A DNA stretch of 64,000 nt from NCBI GenBank assembly GCA_022826205.1, contig JAJDVJ010000170.1, positions 1 to 64,000 on the forward strand. The letters are read 5' to 3'. How positions within the stretch are numbered: position 1 is the stretch's first letter; every line of letters starts with the position of its first letter. Both the position numbers and the translations under genes were made by a program. Below, one piece after another: positions 47,850 to 56,417 of the stretch. This DNA comes from Silicimonas sp. GTDB taxonomy: Bacteria; Pseudomonadota; Alphaproteobacteria; Rhodobacterales; Rhodobacteraceae. The notes beneath the pieces were generated by a model that saw only the letters and a program-made list of their open reading frames with translations, did no database searches and was not told the origin of the DNA.

Positions 47850-48864
47850 CTTGACTGCATCGCTTGCTGGACGAGTGAGGATCGACCGGGTCTGGCTGCT
47901 GGTCTTCGTACTGCCGCTCTTTGTTGCGCTCATCGATCCGTTGCAGGCGAAGGAAACCGTGAGTTTCGCGATCGCTGCATTTTCCAAGACTGGCATGTTC
48001 ATCTTGTTCGCGGTTCTGGCGGTTGGAGTCCTCAAGGCGACCGGCGCGGAAGTCTTGCTCGCGAAAGCCTTCGAGGGGCGCGAAGTGCGGATGATCGTGC
48101 TGGCGGCGCTTCTCGGCGGATTGTCGCCTTTCTGTTCCTGCGAAGTGATCCCATTCATCGCGGCACTTCTGGCGATCGGCGCACCTTTGTCCGCCGTGAT
48201 GGCATTCTGGCTTTCCTCTCCCTTGATGGACCCGGCGATGTTCCTGATCACGGCCGGGACGCTCGGCATGCCTTTCGCCGTCGCGAAGACCGTCAGCGCA
48301 GTGGGCATGGGTCTTCTCGGCGGGATGATTGTCCGCCTCTTCTTCCAATCTCCGGTATTCGCCGACCCTTTGAGGCCGCAGTCCCAGACAAATGGGTGCT
48401 GTTGCGGCCCATCACCCTTCAAGGGGACGCCCGAATGGCGTTTCTGGCGCGAACGCAAACGCCGAGAGGTCTTCCGCAGCGCCGTCGTGGAGAACGCGCT
48501 TTTTCTCGGCAAGTGGCTGATGCTTGCCTATATGATAGAAGCGCTGATGCTTGCCTATGTGCCTGCGGAATTGATCGCGGGCATCCTTGGCGGCGAGGGC
48601 GTGGTTCCGGTCCTTCTGGGAGCCATCGTAGGCGCGCCGGCCTACCTGAACGGCTATGCTGCCGTGCCACTGGTGGATGCCCTGCTGACCCAGGGAATGG
48701 CGCCAGGAGCCGCCATGTCTTTCGTGCTCGCCGGAGGCGTGAGTTCCATTCCTGCCGCCATTGCCGTCTGGGCGCTGGTCAAGCCACGCGTCTTTGCCGG
48801 CTATCTCGGAATTGCACTTCTGGGGGCGCTGATCGCGGGACTTGCCTGGGGCACGATGGCTTGA
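47842..48864 (+). CDS. ArsP-like/DUF318 permease
   Basis: 340 residues, about eight membrane helices in two halves separated by a charged cytoplasmic loop. The family motif SPFCSCEVIPF lies at 95-105 (Cys98, Cys100). A second thiol cluster, NGCCCGPSPF, is in the central loop. ArsP exports trivalent organoarsenicals and related permeases export other metals. Coupled to an ArsR-type repressor by an 8-bp overlap, so efflux of a thiophilic metal or metalloid is likely. No arsenate reductase or arsM is adjacent. Confidence 0.85.
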   Translation: MADLTASLAGRVRIDRVWLLVFVLPLFVALIDPLQAKETVSFAIAAFSKTGMFILFAVLAVGVLKATGAEVLLAKAFEGREVRMIVLAALLGGLSPFCSCEVIPFIAALLAIGAPLSAVMAFWLSSPLMDPAMFLITAGTLGMPFAVAKTVSAVGMGLLGGMIVRLFFQSPVFADPLRPQSQTNGCCCGPSPFKGTPEWRFWRERKRREVFRSAVVENALFLGKWLMLAYMIEALMLAYVPAELIAGILGGEGVVPVLLGAIVGAPAYLNGYAAVPLVDALLTQGMAPGAAMSFVLAGGVSSIPAAIAVWALVKPRVFAGYLGIALLGALIAGLAWGTMA

Positions 48865-49042
48865 GCGCTGGTACTGGCCGATCGGCCTGCCCCGCCTGAC
48901 GGCCTGCCAAGCACTCTTCAGTTCGGTAGGGTTTGACCTGCACGCAGTCATCTTCGCGCGGTGCCATGGAATTGCGGGCCCTCGGCTTGCCCAGCGCGGG
49001 TTGGCAGTCTATTTCGACCTGAATGCTTGAAGGAGCCTCGGG

Positions 49043-50341
49043 ATGTATCGCGTCTGGAACTTCGTTACCAACTATTCGCTGCTGTTGATCATCGGGGCGC
49101 TGATCGCACTTGTTTGGGCGAATGCCGATCCCGGAACCTACAAGCTATTGGTCGAGTATCCGCTCTGGTTCAACGACTGGGTAGGCGTAGATGCTGCTTA
49201 CTGGCTGAAGGCCTACGGCAAGTACTACGAAATCAGTGACTTGCCGGACGTCGAGAGAGTCCTGAGCCTGCATTTCCTCGTGAATGACGTGCTGATGGCT
49301 TTCTTCTTCGCGATCGCGGCGAAGGAGGTCTGGGAGGCGGTCATACTTGAGAACGGTTCGCTCCGTGGCAGGAAGGCGGCAACGCCGCTGGTAGCAACCG
49401 CAGGAGGGATGATCGGTCCGATCGTCGTATATCTCGGGCTCGCGGCATATCTTGGCTCGGATACCTATGACGCGGTGGCGAACGGCTGGGCCATACCGAC
49501 TGCCACGGACATTGCCTTCAGCTACCTTGTGGGCCGGCTCGTATTCGGGGCCGGGCATCCGGCGGTCCGATTCCTGCTGCTGCTCGCAATTGCCGATGAC
49601 GCCTGCGGCCTGATCATTCTCGCAGTTTTCTACCCATCCGGCGAGCTGGCGCCCGAGTGGTTCCTGCTGTCGGTTTTTTCGGCGATCGCTGTCTACGTGC
49701 TCTTCAACTGGCTGCCTCGTTGGCTGGATCGGGAGGACCCGCTGCGTCGCAAATCGACTTGGGTGCGCAAGAATCTGTCCTTCTGGCCCTATCTTGTGGC
49801 AGGAGCCATGAGTTGGTACGGGTTCCAGGAGAGTGGTCTGCATCCCGCACTGGGCCTGCTCCCCATCGTGCCGACACTTCCACATGCCGACCGCGCATTC
49901 GGCATCTTTGCTGAGGCGGAGCAGTACCTGACGGATCTGCTGAACCACTGCGAGCACTTGCTGAAGCATCCCGTCGAGGTCATTCTGTTCTTCTTTGGCC
50001 TGCTGAACGCGGGTGTCGAGTTCTCTGCCATTGGAGAGGCGACTTGGCTGGTTCTCTTGGGCTTGATCGTGGGAAAGCCTTTCGGCGTTCTGCTCTTCGG
50101 CTGGTTCGCGGCCAGTCCAATGAAGCTTGGATTGCCGTCGGGCGTACGCACAATCGATCTCTTCGTGATCGGTTGCGTGGCCGCGATCGGATTCACGGTC
50201 TCGCTGTTCATCGCTACGGTCGCCTTCGATCCGGGTCCTGTGCAGGATGCGGCGAAGATGGGCGCTCTTCTCAGCTTCTTCGCTGCAGTGATTTCCCTGA
50301 TTGTCGGAAAGCTATCGAAGATCGAGAAACAGCACGGATGA
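49043..50341 (+). CDS. nhaA: Na+/H+ antiporter NhaA
   Basis: 432 residues from ATG 49043 with GAAGGAG upstream. The ion-binding Asp pair is D185-D186 in LLAIADDACGLIIL, and the assembly motif is WAIPTATDIAFSYLVG (T155-D156). It is longer than E. coli NhaA by about 45 residues because of an insertion (ANADPGTYKLLVEYPLWF, then KAYGKYYEISDLPDVE). It extrudes Na+ for H+ in the inner membrane. The 3' half has a decayed second copy at 52.5-53.2 kb. Confidence 0.94.
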   Translation: MYRVWNFVTNYSLLLIIGALIALVWANADPGTYKLLVEYPLWFNDWVGVDAAYWLKAYGKYYEISDLPDVERVLSLHFLVNDVLMAFFFAIAAKEVWEAVILENGSLRGRKAATPLVATAGGMIGPIVVYLGLAAYLGSDTYDAVANGWAIPTATDIAFSYLVGRLVFGAGHPAVRFLLLLAIADDACGLIILAVFYPSGELAPEWFLLSVFSAIAVYVLFNWLPRWLDREDPLRRKSTWVRKNLSFWPYLVAGAMSWYGFQESGLHPALGLLPIVPTLPHADRAFGIFAEAEQYLTDLLNHCEHLLKHPVEVILFFFGLLNAGVEFSAIGEATWLVLLGLIVGKPFGVLLFGWFAASPMKLGLPSGVRTIDLFVIGCVAAIGFTVSLFIATVAFDPGPVQDAAKMGALLSFFAAVISLIVGKLSKIEKQHG

Positions 50342-50419
50342 ACCTGACAGCCGCAATGCACTGAATCGCGGGCAGCAAGTCTTGCATGGACTGGCCGGCT
50401 TGCGTAAGTAACGCCCGCA
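49802..50419 (+). repeat. Source copy of a segmental duplication (3' nhaA plus flank)
   Basis: This stretch, from GGAGCCATGAGTTGGTA inside nhaA to TAACGCCCGC just before tRNA-Gln, reappears in the same orientation at about 52546-53162. The intact copy is here. The match includes about 75 bp of noncoding sequence after the nhaA stop. Confidence 0.85.
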
Positions 50420-50420
50420 G

Positions 50421-50495
50421 TGGGGTGTAGCCAAGTGGTAAGGCAGCGGTTTTTGGTACCGTGTATCGTAGGTTCGAATCCTACCACCCCAGCCA
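50421..50495 (+). tRNA. tRNA-Gln (anticodon UUG)
   Basis: Complete cloverleaf with encoded CCA. Acceptor TGGGGTG pairs with CACCCCA; D arm GCCAAGTGGTAAGGC; anticodon loop TTTTGGT gives anticodon TTG, with stem GCGGT/ACCGT; the T arm contains GGTTCGAATCC; discriminator G then CCA. The start and acceptor are typical of bacterial tRNA-Gln. Confidence 0.96.
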
Positions 50496-50595
50496 GACAC
50501 TTCGTCGATCTCAGACACCAGAAACCCTGTCAGTGGCAATTCCGGACCAATTGAGCCCAAATATTGGTTGCGAATGAAGCGGCCATTCACGCTGC

Positions 50596-52077
50596 CTATG
50601 ACACAGTGAATTGCCCCATCATGCCACAGTCCTCGTGTTCAAGAATGTGGCAGTGATACATGTAAGGTGCGTGATCCGGTGCCTCGTGGTCGAAGCGCAC
50701 CAGGATTTCTGCCTTGCCATTCTGAACAGGCACCATGTCTTTCCAACCCTGTGCGTAGGACACCGTGTCATGGCTTTCCTGTCTCAGGATGCGGAACGAA
50801 CAGCCATGAACATGGAAAGGATGAATCTCTTCCTCTGCCGCTATCTTCCAAAGCTCTGTTTGGCCCAACCGGGCGCGTTGGTCGATTCGATCCATTTTCA
50901 TCGGTTGGCCGTTGATTCCCATGCCCATGCCTTCACCGCAGAAGTTTCCCCAGTTGGCTGCAAGAGTCGCCAATTCGTCACTCTCGCCCATGTTCAAAGT
51001 GAATTCCCGCGTTACCTTTGCCTCATCCGCACGAGCCGGCGAGAGGTTCGCAAGTCGGCGTGGCATGGAACCTGTGAACCCTTTCTCCCCTGTTCGAGAC
51101 AGCGTCAGCACCGAGGTTTCCGGGATTTGTTCATTGATAAACTGTGCCAGCAGTCTGAAGAGCCGTCCGTAGCCGGGAAAGCTGGCTACAGTGAGACTGT
51201 TGGTTTCCAGGGTGCTCATATCAACAAGCACTTCGTAGCGTTCGCCGGGCGAAATAATCAGGTCTTCGGTCTCTACAGCCGATGCCAGAAAACCACCGTC
51301 GGACGCAATGACGGTTAGCGGCCCATGCGCCATCTTAAGCGTCAAAAAACGGGCGTTGCATGCATTCAATATGCGTAGCCGGATCAGGCCACTTGGAACA
51401 TTCTGTACTGCCGGGGCAATGGTTCCATTGATGACCAAGGTGTCGCCAAGAAAGCCATCTTCAAAGGTTTCCCCGTTCAGAAAATAGCTCATCGTTCCAT
51501 CGTCATCGAATACCTTGTCTTGCAAGACTATGGTGAAGTCATCGACCCCATAGGTCTGCGGCAAATCGGCGGACATGCTGGCGTCATCCTCGATCAGCAT
51601 TAGGCCCGCGAGGCCCTTGTAGACTTGCTCGGCCGTCTTTCCGTGCATGTGAGAATGGAACCAGGTCGTCGCGGCGTTTTGTCGGATGGGCACGTCAGGA
51701 GCCCATGTGTGACCTGGCTCGATTTCCTGGTGAGGGCCTCCATCGACATCACCCGGAATGTGCAACCCGTGCCAGTGAATGGTTGTCACTTCGCCGATTC
51801 CGTTTACGACATCAAAGGGCAGAGTCTGTCCTTGTTTCACCCGTAGCACCTGACCAAGATAGTTGCTGTTGATGCCGAGCGTCTTGCTGGCAGCGCCAGA
51901 ACCAAAGTCATGTGCGGCTGCGTTTAGGTTCAGCTGAATTCGTTCGTCAAACCCACCTGTCACGTCATTCAACGGAAAGATCGGCAAGGGATTCGATCGT
52001 GTTTGCGCCCAGGCAAGTCCAGCCGCGGCAAGGAAGGTGCCGGCGCCGCCTGCTTTCAAGAATGTGCGTCGGTCCAT
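50596..52077 (-). CDS. Multicopper oxidase with Tat signal
   Basis: 493 residues. The start MDRRTFLKAGGAGTFLAAAG is a twin-arginine signal, so the enzyme is exported folded. Copper ligands: HWHGLHIPG, HSHMHGKTAEQ, HPFHVHG and YHCHILEHEDCGMM, with the T1 Cys in HCH and the T1 axial Met in the final segment. This is a three-domain CueO/laccase-like oxidase, probably for Cu(I) or phenolics. GGGAG lies 8 bp before ATG. It lies between two copies of an nhaA segment, which suggests insertion or rearrangement here. Confidence 0.92.
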   Translation of the reverse strand: MDRRTFLKAGGAGTFLAAAGLAWAQTRSNPLPIFPLNDVTGGFDERIQLNLNAAAHDFGSGAASKTLGINSNYLGQVLRVKQGQTLPFDVVNGIGEVTTIHWHGLHIPGDVDGGPHQEIEPGHTWAPDVPIRQNAATTWFHSHMHGKTAEQVYKGLAGLMLIEDDASMSADLPQTYGVDDFTIVLQDKVFDDDGTMSYFLNGETFEDGFLGDTLVINGTIAPAVQNVPSGLIRLRILNACNARFLTLKMAHGPLTVIASDGGFLASAVETEDLIISPGERYEVLVDMSTLETNSLTVASFPGYGRLFRLLAQFINEQIPETSVLTLSRTGEKGFTGSMPRRLANLSPARADEAKVTREFTLNMGESDELATLAANWGNFCGEGMGMGINGQPMKMDRIDQRARLGQTELWKIAAEEEIHPFHVHGCSFRILRQESHDTVSYAQGWKDMVPVQNGKAEILVRFDHEAPDHAPYMYHCHILEHEDCGMMGQFTVS

Positions 52078-52101
52078 TGAAAGTTCTCCCTGAGTGCGTC
52101 A

Positions 52102-52140
52102 CGTTCAATTTTTGCATCGACTCGTCGATCAAAGTGAACG
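52102..52140. promoter_or_regulatory. Nested inverted repeat upstream of the multicopper oxidase
   Basis: CGTTCA (about 52102-52107) and TGAACG (to about 52140) enclose ATCGAC-TC-GTCGAT (52116-52129). The nested dyad lies about 25-60 bp before the oxidase start, a usual operator position. A copper-responsive regulator is possible, but none is encoded nearby. Confidence 0.35.
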
Positions 52141-52265
52141 CGCAACTGCCGCTCCATCAAGTAGAAAATTTGTGCGTGTTTCCGTAGTTTCTCCGGTCGC
52201 ATAGAATTTCCGGACAGGACCATGTCAGAGGATTTTTCGAGCAGAGGCCTGTTTGGGCAAAGATC

Positions 52266-52541
52266 TCAGCCCACTGTTGCGCGGGGCGTTCCAGGGCTTG
52301 TCCTGGCAGCAAGATTCGTCTCCAGCGGATTGTGCTTTGCCACACAGTGGCCCGAGCTGACTTCCTGAAGCTTTGGCCTGTAGCCAGGCCGCCCAGGTCT
52401 GGATGGCAGGAACCGGAGCGCAAATTCCGGGTCGAGCGGCGATAACTGTTCTCCGGAAACCCGAATTCGGTTGCGTATCCGCTCAACCCGAGCGTCCGGA
52501 TTTGGCGCAGCATTGATGAGCATCCGGGTATATGGTTGCTC
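52266..52541 (-). pseudogene. Remnant of an oligopeptide/dipeptide ABC transporter ATPase (C-terminus)
   Basis: Leftward, the reading HEQPYTRMLINAAPNPDA, VSGEQLSPLDPEFALRF, LQEVSSGH resembles the C-terminal oligopeptide-transporter domain of DppD/DppF/OppF proteins (HPYTRALL..VP.PDP, GE.PSPL.PP.GC.F..RCP, EV..GH). The Cys residues of that motif are lost and the nucleotide-binding domain is absent. The fragment starts at the junction with the nhaA duplicate. About 90 codons remain open. Confidence 0.55.
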
Positions 52542-52545
52542 GTGT

Positions 52546-53162
52546 GGAGCCATGAGTTGGTACACGTTCCAGGAGAGTGGTCTGCATCCCGCACTGGGCC
52601 TGTCCCCCATCGTACCGACGCTTCCAAACGCTGACCGCGCATACGGCGTTTAATTGCCGAGTCTGAGCGGTACCTGACGGATCTGCCGAACCACTGCGAG
52701 CACTTGCTAAAGCATCCCGTCAAGGTCATTCTGATCTTCTTTGGCCTGCTGGACGCGGGTGTCGAATTTTCCGGCAATGGCACGGCGATATGGCCGGATT
52801 TCCTAGGCCTGATCGCGGGAAAGCCTTTCGGCGTATTGCTCTTCGGCTGTTTCGCGGTCAATCCAATGAAGCTTGGTTTGCCTTCAGGCGTGCCCGGAGT
52901 CGATCGTTTCTTGATCGGTTGAGTGGCCTCGATCAGATTCACGGTCACTCTGTTCATCGCCACGGTCGCCTTCGATCCGGGCCGTCTGCAGAACGCGGCG
53001 AAGATGGGCGCTCTACTCAGCTTTTTGCTGCGGTGATTTCCCTGTTGTCGGGAAACTTTCGAAGATCGAGAACCAGCACGGATAAGCCTGCCAGCCGCAA
53101 TGCACTGATTCGCGGATCATGGGTCTCGTATGAACCATCCGGCTTGCGCAGGTAACGCCCGC
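52546..53162 (+). pseudogene. Decayed partial duplicate of nhaA with 3' flank
   Basis: It matches nhaA from its residue ~254 onward: AMSWYTFQESGLHPALGLSPIVPTLPNADRAYGV, then TAA near 52651, then KHPVKVILIFFGLLDAGVEFSGNG and KPFGVLLFGCFAVNPMKLGLPSGV, a TGA at 52920, and a frameshift near 53022. The similarity continues through the stop into the intergenic sequence and ends at TAACGCCCGC, the bases that precede tRNA-Gln in the parent copy. It cannot encode a working antiporter. Confidence 0.9.
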
Positions 53163-53277
53163 CCGCAATCATGCACTATGGCCCGTTGACAATTGGGTTT
53201 CGAATCGAGCGGAGTGTCGCCATTTCCCGCCGAACTGACCGTCGGAACGGCGGCACAGTCAAACGAGCAGGTATCAA

Positions 53278-53455
53278 ATGAATGGAGACAGGATTGTGCC
53301 GGTCGAGCAAATGCTGCCCGGCGAAGCGACCGATCCCAGCGCCACCGTTGTGGACAACCGGCAGTTCTTCACGGCGGTGCCTTGGCGGACCTCTGATCCG
53401 GGTCGCGTTTGCGCGATGTGAAATCCGTGTGGGGATTTGGGTCTGGGTCGCGATG
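53278..53455 (+). mobile_element. IS5-family transposase fragment
   Basis: The frame from ATG 53278 reads DRIVPVEQMLPGEATDPS, then VVDNRQFFTAVPWR, and stops after about 47 residues. This resembles the N-terminus of IS5-group transposases (W.RI.P.LPGK..DPG.T..DNRLF..AVLW). The DNA keeps some likeness in shifted frames up to about 53455. No catalytic domain, terminal repeats or target duplication were found. The fragment abuts the end of the GH31 gene. Confidence 0.6.
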
Positions 53456-53458
53456 AGC

Positions 53459-55543
53459 TTACGGCGACAGGTTCTCAAAATCACTCATGTGAACGCTCCA
53501 ATGTTCTGCCAAGCAGAAAACGGGCGGCATCCCCAACTTTGCGGAGACCCGGACCGTAGTGCCGCCTTCGTAAGACTCGCCAGTCCAAACGTGTACCCAA
53601 TCGCGTCCAGTTGGCAGGCATACTTCCCGCGAATTCGCGCTGGGCTCCAGCACGGGCGCTACAAGCAGTTTGGGCCCGAGCATATATGCGCCTTGTGGTA
53701 TCCGTAGCGCTGTGTCGGAGGGAAACGCGAAGGGCAAGGGGCGCATCGGCGGCACGCCCGTCGTGGTGTATTCTGCCATGACTTCTTTCAGATAGGGGCG
53801 CAGCCGTTCACGCAGCTCCAGCAACCGCGTCAGGATCTTTTCCACCTTGGGTCCGTAGCTCCAGACCTCGTTGTCGCCACCCGTGTCGGTGAAGACGTGG
53901 AAGAGGTCTCGCCCATAGTCGACTTCGCCGTCAGCGGATGCGAAAGGAACACCGTTCGGCACTCGGACGCCGTGCAGGCGGCAGACCGGCGAGAACACGC
54001 CGAATTCGAACCAGCGGACAAGAAGTTCGGGAAATTCGGGATCGTCGGCGTGGCCCTCATAGAATCCGCCGATATCGGTTGTCCACCAGCCGATTCCCGA
54101 CATGGCTGCGTGCAGTCCCGCAGCGATCTGGGCGCGGTAATCCTCCCATGTCGACCAGACGTCGCCGGACCACAGGATGACCGGATAGCGCTGCCCGCCT
54201 GCCCAGGTCGAGCGACACAGGAGCACCGCGTCGTCGGCACCTGCCTCTTTCAGGCCTTCGGCGTAGCGTTGCGCATGGAGCAGCGGATAGGCCGAGAGCA
54301 TCTCCGCCCCGTTGCCGAGGTGGGTCCGCACGTTTTCCGCATCGGCGGGTCGCATCTCGGGTTCGCAGGCATCCAGCCAGAAGTTGCTGATGCCCCGGTC
54401 GAGGTAGTTCCGCCTGACCTTGTCCCAGTGGAAGTCACGGGCATCCGGGTTGAAGGCATCGTAATAGGTCAGGAAGTGCACCCCGAAAGGGTCCTTGTCG
54501 GGGAACTGGATCACCGCAGGTACGCCACGCTCGGTGCGCAGGAGGTACCCCTTTTCGCGCATCTCGGCGAAGTACTTCGCGTTCGCACCAACCGTCGGCC
54601 AGATCGAGACGATGGTCTTAACGCCCATTTCGCCTAGTTCGCGCACTAGGCCCTCGGGGTCGGGCCATTCAGCGGGGTCGAACTCCCATTCGCCCTGCCG
54701 GGTCCAGGCGAAGAAGTCGATCACGATGCACGACAGCGGAATCCCCCGCTGCCGGTAGCCGCGCGCGACGTTCACGATTTCCTGTTGCGAGCGATAGCGC
54801 AGCTTCGATTGCCAGAAACCGGTCACCCAGTCGGGGCACGCAGGCGGAAATCCGGTCGCGGCAATGTAGGTTCGCAGTATGCGCTCCGGTGTCGCGCCAG
54901 CGGTGGTCCAGTAGTCGAGGCCCGGCGTCGCGTCTGCCCGCCAACGCGTGATGTTGGATGCGAACTCAACCCGACCAACCGCCGGATTGTTCCACAAGAA
55001 CCCATAGCCTCGTGACGAGATCACGAAAGGGACGACCACGTGCGTGTTCTGCTGCACGAGGTTGGTAGAGGTTGCCTTCAGATCCTCCAGCCCGTGTTGC
55101 GGTTGGCCGAGGCCCATCAGGTGCTCATCGTCAAAGGCCGTGAACGTGGCCTCAAGCTGGAAGCTTCCCGATGCGATCGGCCTGAACCGCCGCGGCGGAG
55201 GTCCGGCAAAATGACTGCGCGCTTCAGACAGGATCTCTTCGCCGGTCACGGTGTCGTAGTAGCCAATCACCGGTTCCAGGCGGACGTCCGCGCCAAGCCG
55301 GCGAGCCAGCCTGACCCGCGCCTCGATTCGCCCGTTTCGGATACGGGCGTGCTTCCCGTCGATCGCAATCGACGCTCTTGACGGCGCGGTCGCCAAGAGC
55401 GCGCTAACATGCGGTTCGGCGACCTTCCCCCCAGGGCGCGCCCGAGTTCTCAGGGCGTCCGGCCCCCAGGCTTCGATCCGCACGCACTCGCTGTTGAAGC
55501 GGATGACCAGCGCGTCACCGTCTTTCGTGTACGTGTCAGTCAC
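53459..55543 (-). CDS. Glycoside hydrolase family 31 (alpha-glucosidase/alpha-xylosidase-like)
   Basis: 694 residues from GTG at 55541-55543. GH31 catalytic nucleophile Asp391 in FWLDACEPEM and acid/base Asp461 in LWSGDVWSTWED. The (beta/alpha)8 barrel begins near 240 (FWQSKLRYRSQQEIVNVARGYRQRGIP). The beta-sandwich N-domain covers 1-230 and C-terminal beta-domains follow 600. There is no signal peptide, so it cleaves an imported alpha-glycoside in the cytoplasm. The Cys in LDACEPE and the overall form resemble YicI-like alpha-xylosidases. The start overlaps the PhyH gene by 8 bp. Last gene of the leftward sugar operon. Confidence 0.9.
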   Translation of the reverse strand: MTDTYTKDGDALVIRFNSECVRIEAWGPDALRTRARPGGKVAEPHVSALLATAPSRASIAIDGKHARIRNGRIEARVRLARRLGADVRLEPVIGYYDTVTGEEILSEARSHFAGPPPRRFRPIASGSFQLEATFTAFDDEHLMGLGQPQHGLEDLKATSTNLVQQNTHVVVPFVISSRGYGFLWNNPAVGRVEFASNITRWRADATPGLDYWTTAGATPERILRTYIAATGFPPACPDWVTGFWQSKLRYRSQQEIVNVARGYRQRGIPLSCIVIDFFAWTRQGEWEFDPAEWPDPEGLVRELGEMGVKTIVSIWPTVGANAKYFAEMREKGYLLRTERGVPAVIQFPDKDPFGVHFLTYYDAFNPDARDFHWDKVRRNYLDRGISNFWLDACEPEMRPADAENVRTHLGNGAEMLSAYPLLHAQRYAEGLKEAGADDAVLLCRSTWAGGQRYPVILWSGDVWSTWEDYRAQIAAGLHAAMSGIGWWTTDIGGFYEGHADDPEFPELLVRWFEFGVFSPVCRLHGVRVPNGVPFASADGEVDYGRDLFHVFTDTGGDNEVWSYGPKVEKILTRLLELRERLRPYLKEVMAEYTTTGVPPMRPLPFAFPSDTALRIPQGAYMLGPKLLVAPVLEPSANSREVCLPTGRDWVHVWTGESYEGGTTVRVSAKLGMPPVFCLAEHWSVHMSDFENLSP

Positions 55544-56417
55544 GCATGGCTTCCATCCGATTGGTGTCGGGACGCCTGTCGAATTCGACCGGTGGTCCGC
55601 CGGGGGGCTCAGGCACCAGAGCCGCGATCTTCTTCAGCGCCTCCGGCGGCCAACTTCGGGGTGTTGGACGGCTGTCATGGGAAATGTCGGACACCGCACC
55701 GTCGAAAACGTTGGCGGCATGGGCGCGAATGCCCCGCGGCAGATCTGGCCAGAAGGGATGATACCAAAGCGTCAGCAGCATCCGCTCTTGGTCAGTGGTG
55801 TTTGGATAGGCCGAATGCAGAAGTCGGGCGTCGATGACAAGCACGTCCCCCGGTTTGCTCGGAAGGGCAACCTCCCCCTGGAAGCTCCGGTAGAGTTCGT
55901 GTCTCTCGTCTTCGACGCGGGACAACCCGGCGTCGTGCGCCGTGATTGAGTCGTGCAGGCGGTGGCTTCGCAGGTGCGAGCCCGGCAGCACCCTTAGGCA
56001 GCCATTCGCGACGCTGGTCCGGCCAAGGTAGACCATCACACCGATCTGCTGCGGACAGGCAAGATAGGAGGATTCAAGCGACCATCCCCACCAGTCCTGG
56101 TGCCAGAAGAGCGCCGGCGAATTGCCAGGCTTCGAGATCAGGAAACCGGACTGAAATCGCAGATCGCAAAAACCCAGACCTGCGAGCCCGTTCAGAATCT
56201 CCGGAGCGGCAACAATCTCGGCGTAGCCCGGGTCCGTCGCGATGTTGATCAGCGAACCCTGTGAACGGTTTGCCGCCCGATGCGCAACGCTCGCCCGCTC
56301 CACGTTAGCCGCGGAGATGCGGTTCAGTCGGGCCAGGAGTTCGTCCGGCAACAGACACGGGAGGTGGGCGTATCCTCGTGCCAGTAATTTCTTGTCAATC
56401 GAGGTGTCGTCACTCAT
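55536..56417 (-). CDS. Phytanoyl-CoA dioxygenase (PhyH) family protein
   Basis: 293 residues from ATG at 56415-56417. A 2-oxoglutarate/Fe(II) dioxygenase: H106-x-D108 in FWHQDWWGW, distal His201 in LLHSAYPN, and a following Arg (TDQERMLLTL) for 2-oxoglutarate. Bacterial members hydroxylate varied small molecules. It overlaps the truncated SDR by 8 bp upstream and GH31 by 8 bp downstream, so it is tightly built into the sugar operon. Substrate unknown; hydroxylation of a glycoside aglycone is a guess from context. Confidence 0.88.
   Translation of the reverse strand: MSDDTSIDKKLLARGYAHLPCLLPDELLARLNRISAANVERASVAHRAANRSQGSLINIATDPGYAEIVAAPEILNGLAGLGFCDLRFQSGFLISKPGNSPALFWHQDWWGWSLESSYLACPQQIGVMVYLGRTSVANGCLRVLPGSHLRSHRLHDSITAHDAGLSRVEDERHELYRSFQGEVALPSKPGDVLVIDARLLHSAYPNTTDQERMLLTLWYHPFWPDLPRGIRAHAANVFDGAVSDISHDSRPTPRSWPPEALKKIAALVPEPPGGPPVEFDRRPDTNRMEAMRD

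Noticed and set aside
50421-50495. tRNA-Gln as an integration site for the oxidase/sugar block
   Set aside because: No copy of the tRNA 3' end was found downstream and no integrase gene is present. The nhaA duplicate stops before the tRNA rather than repeating it.
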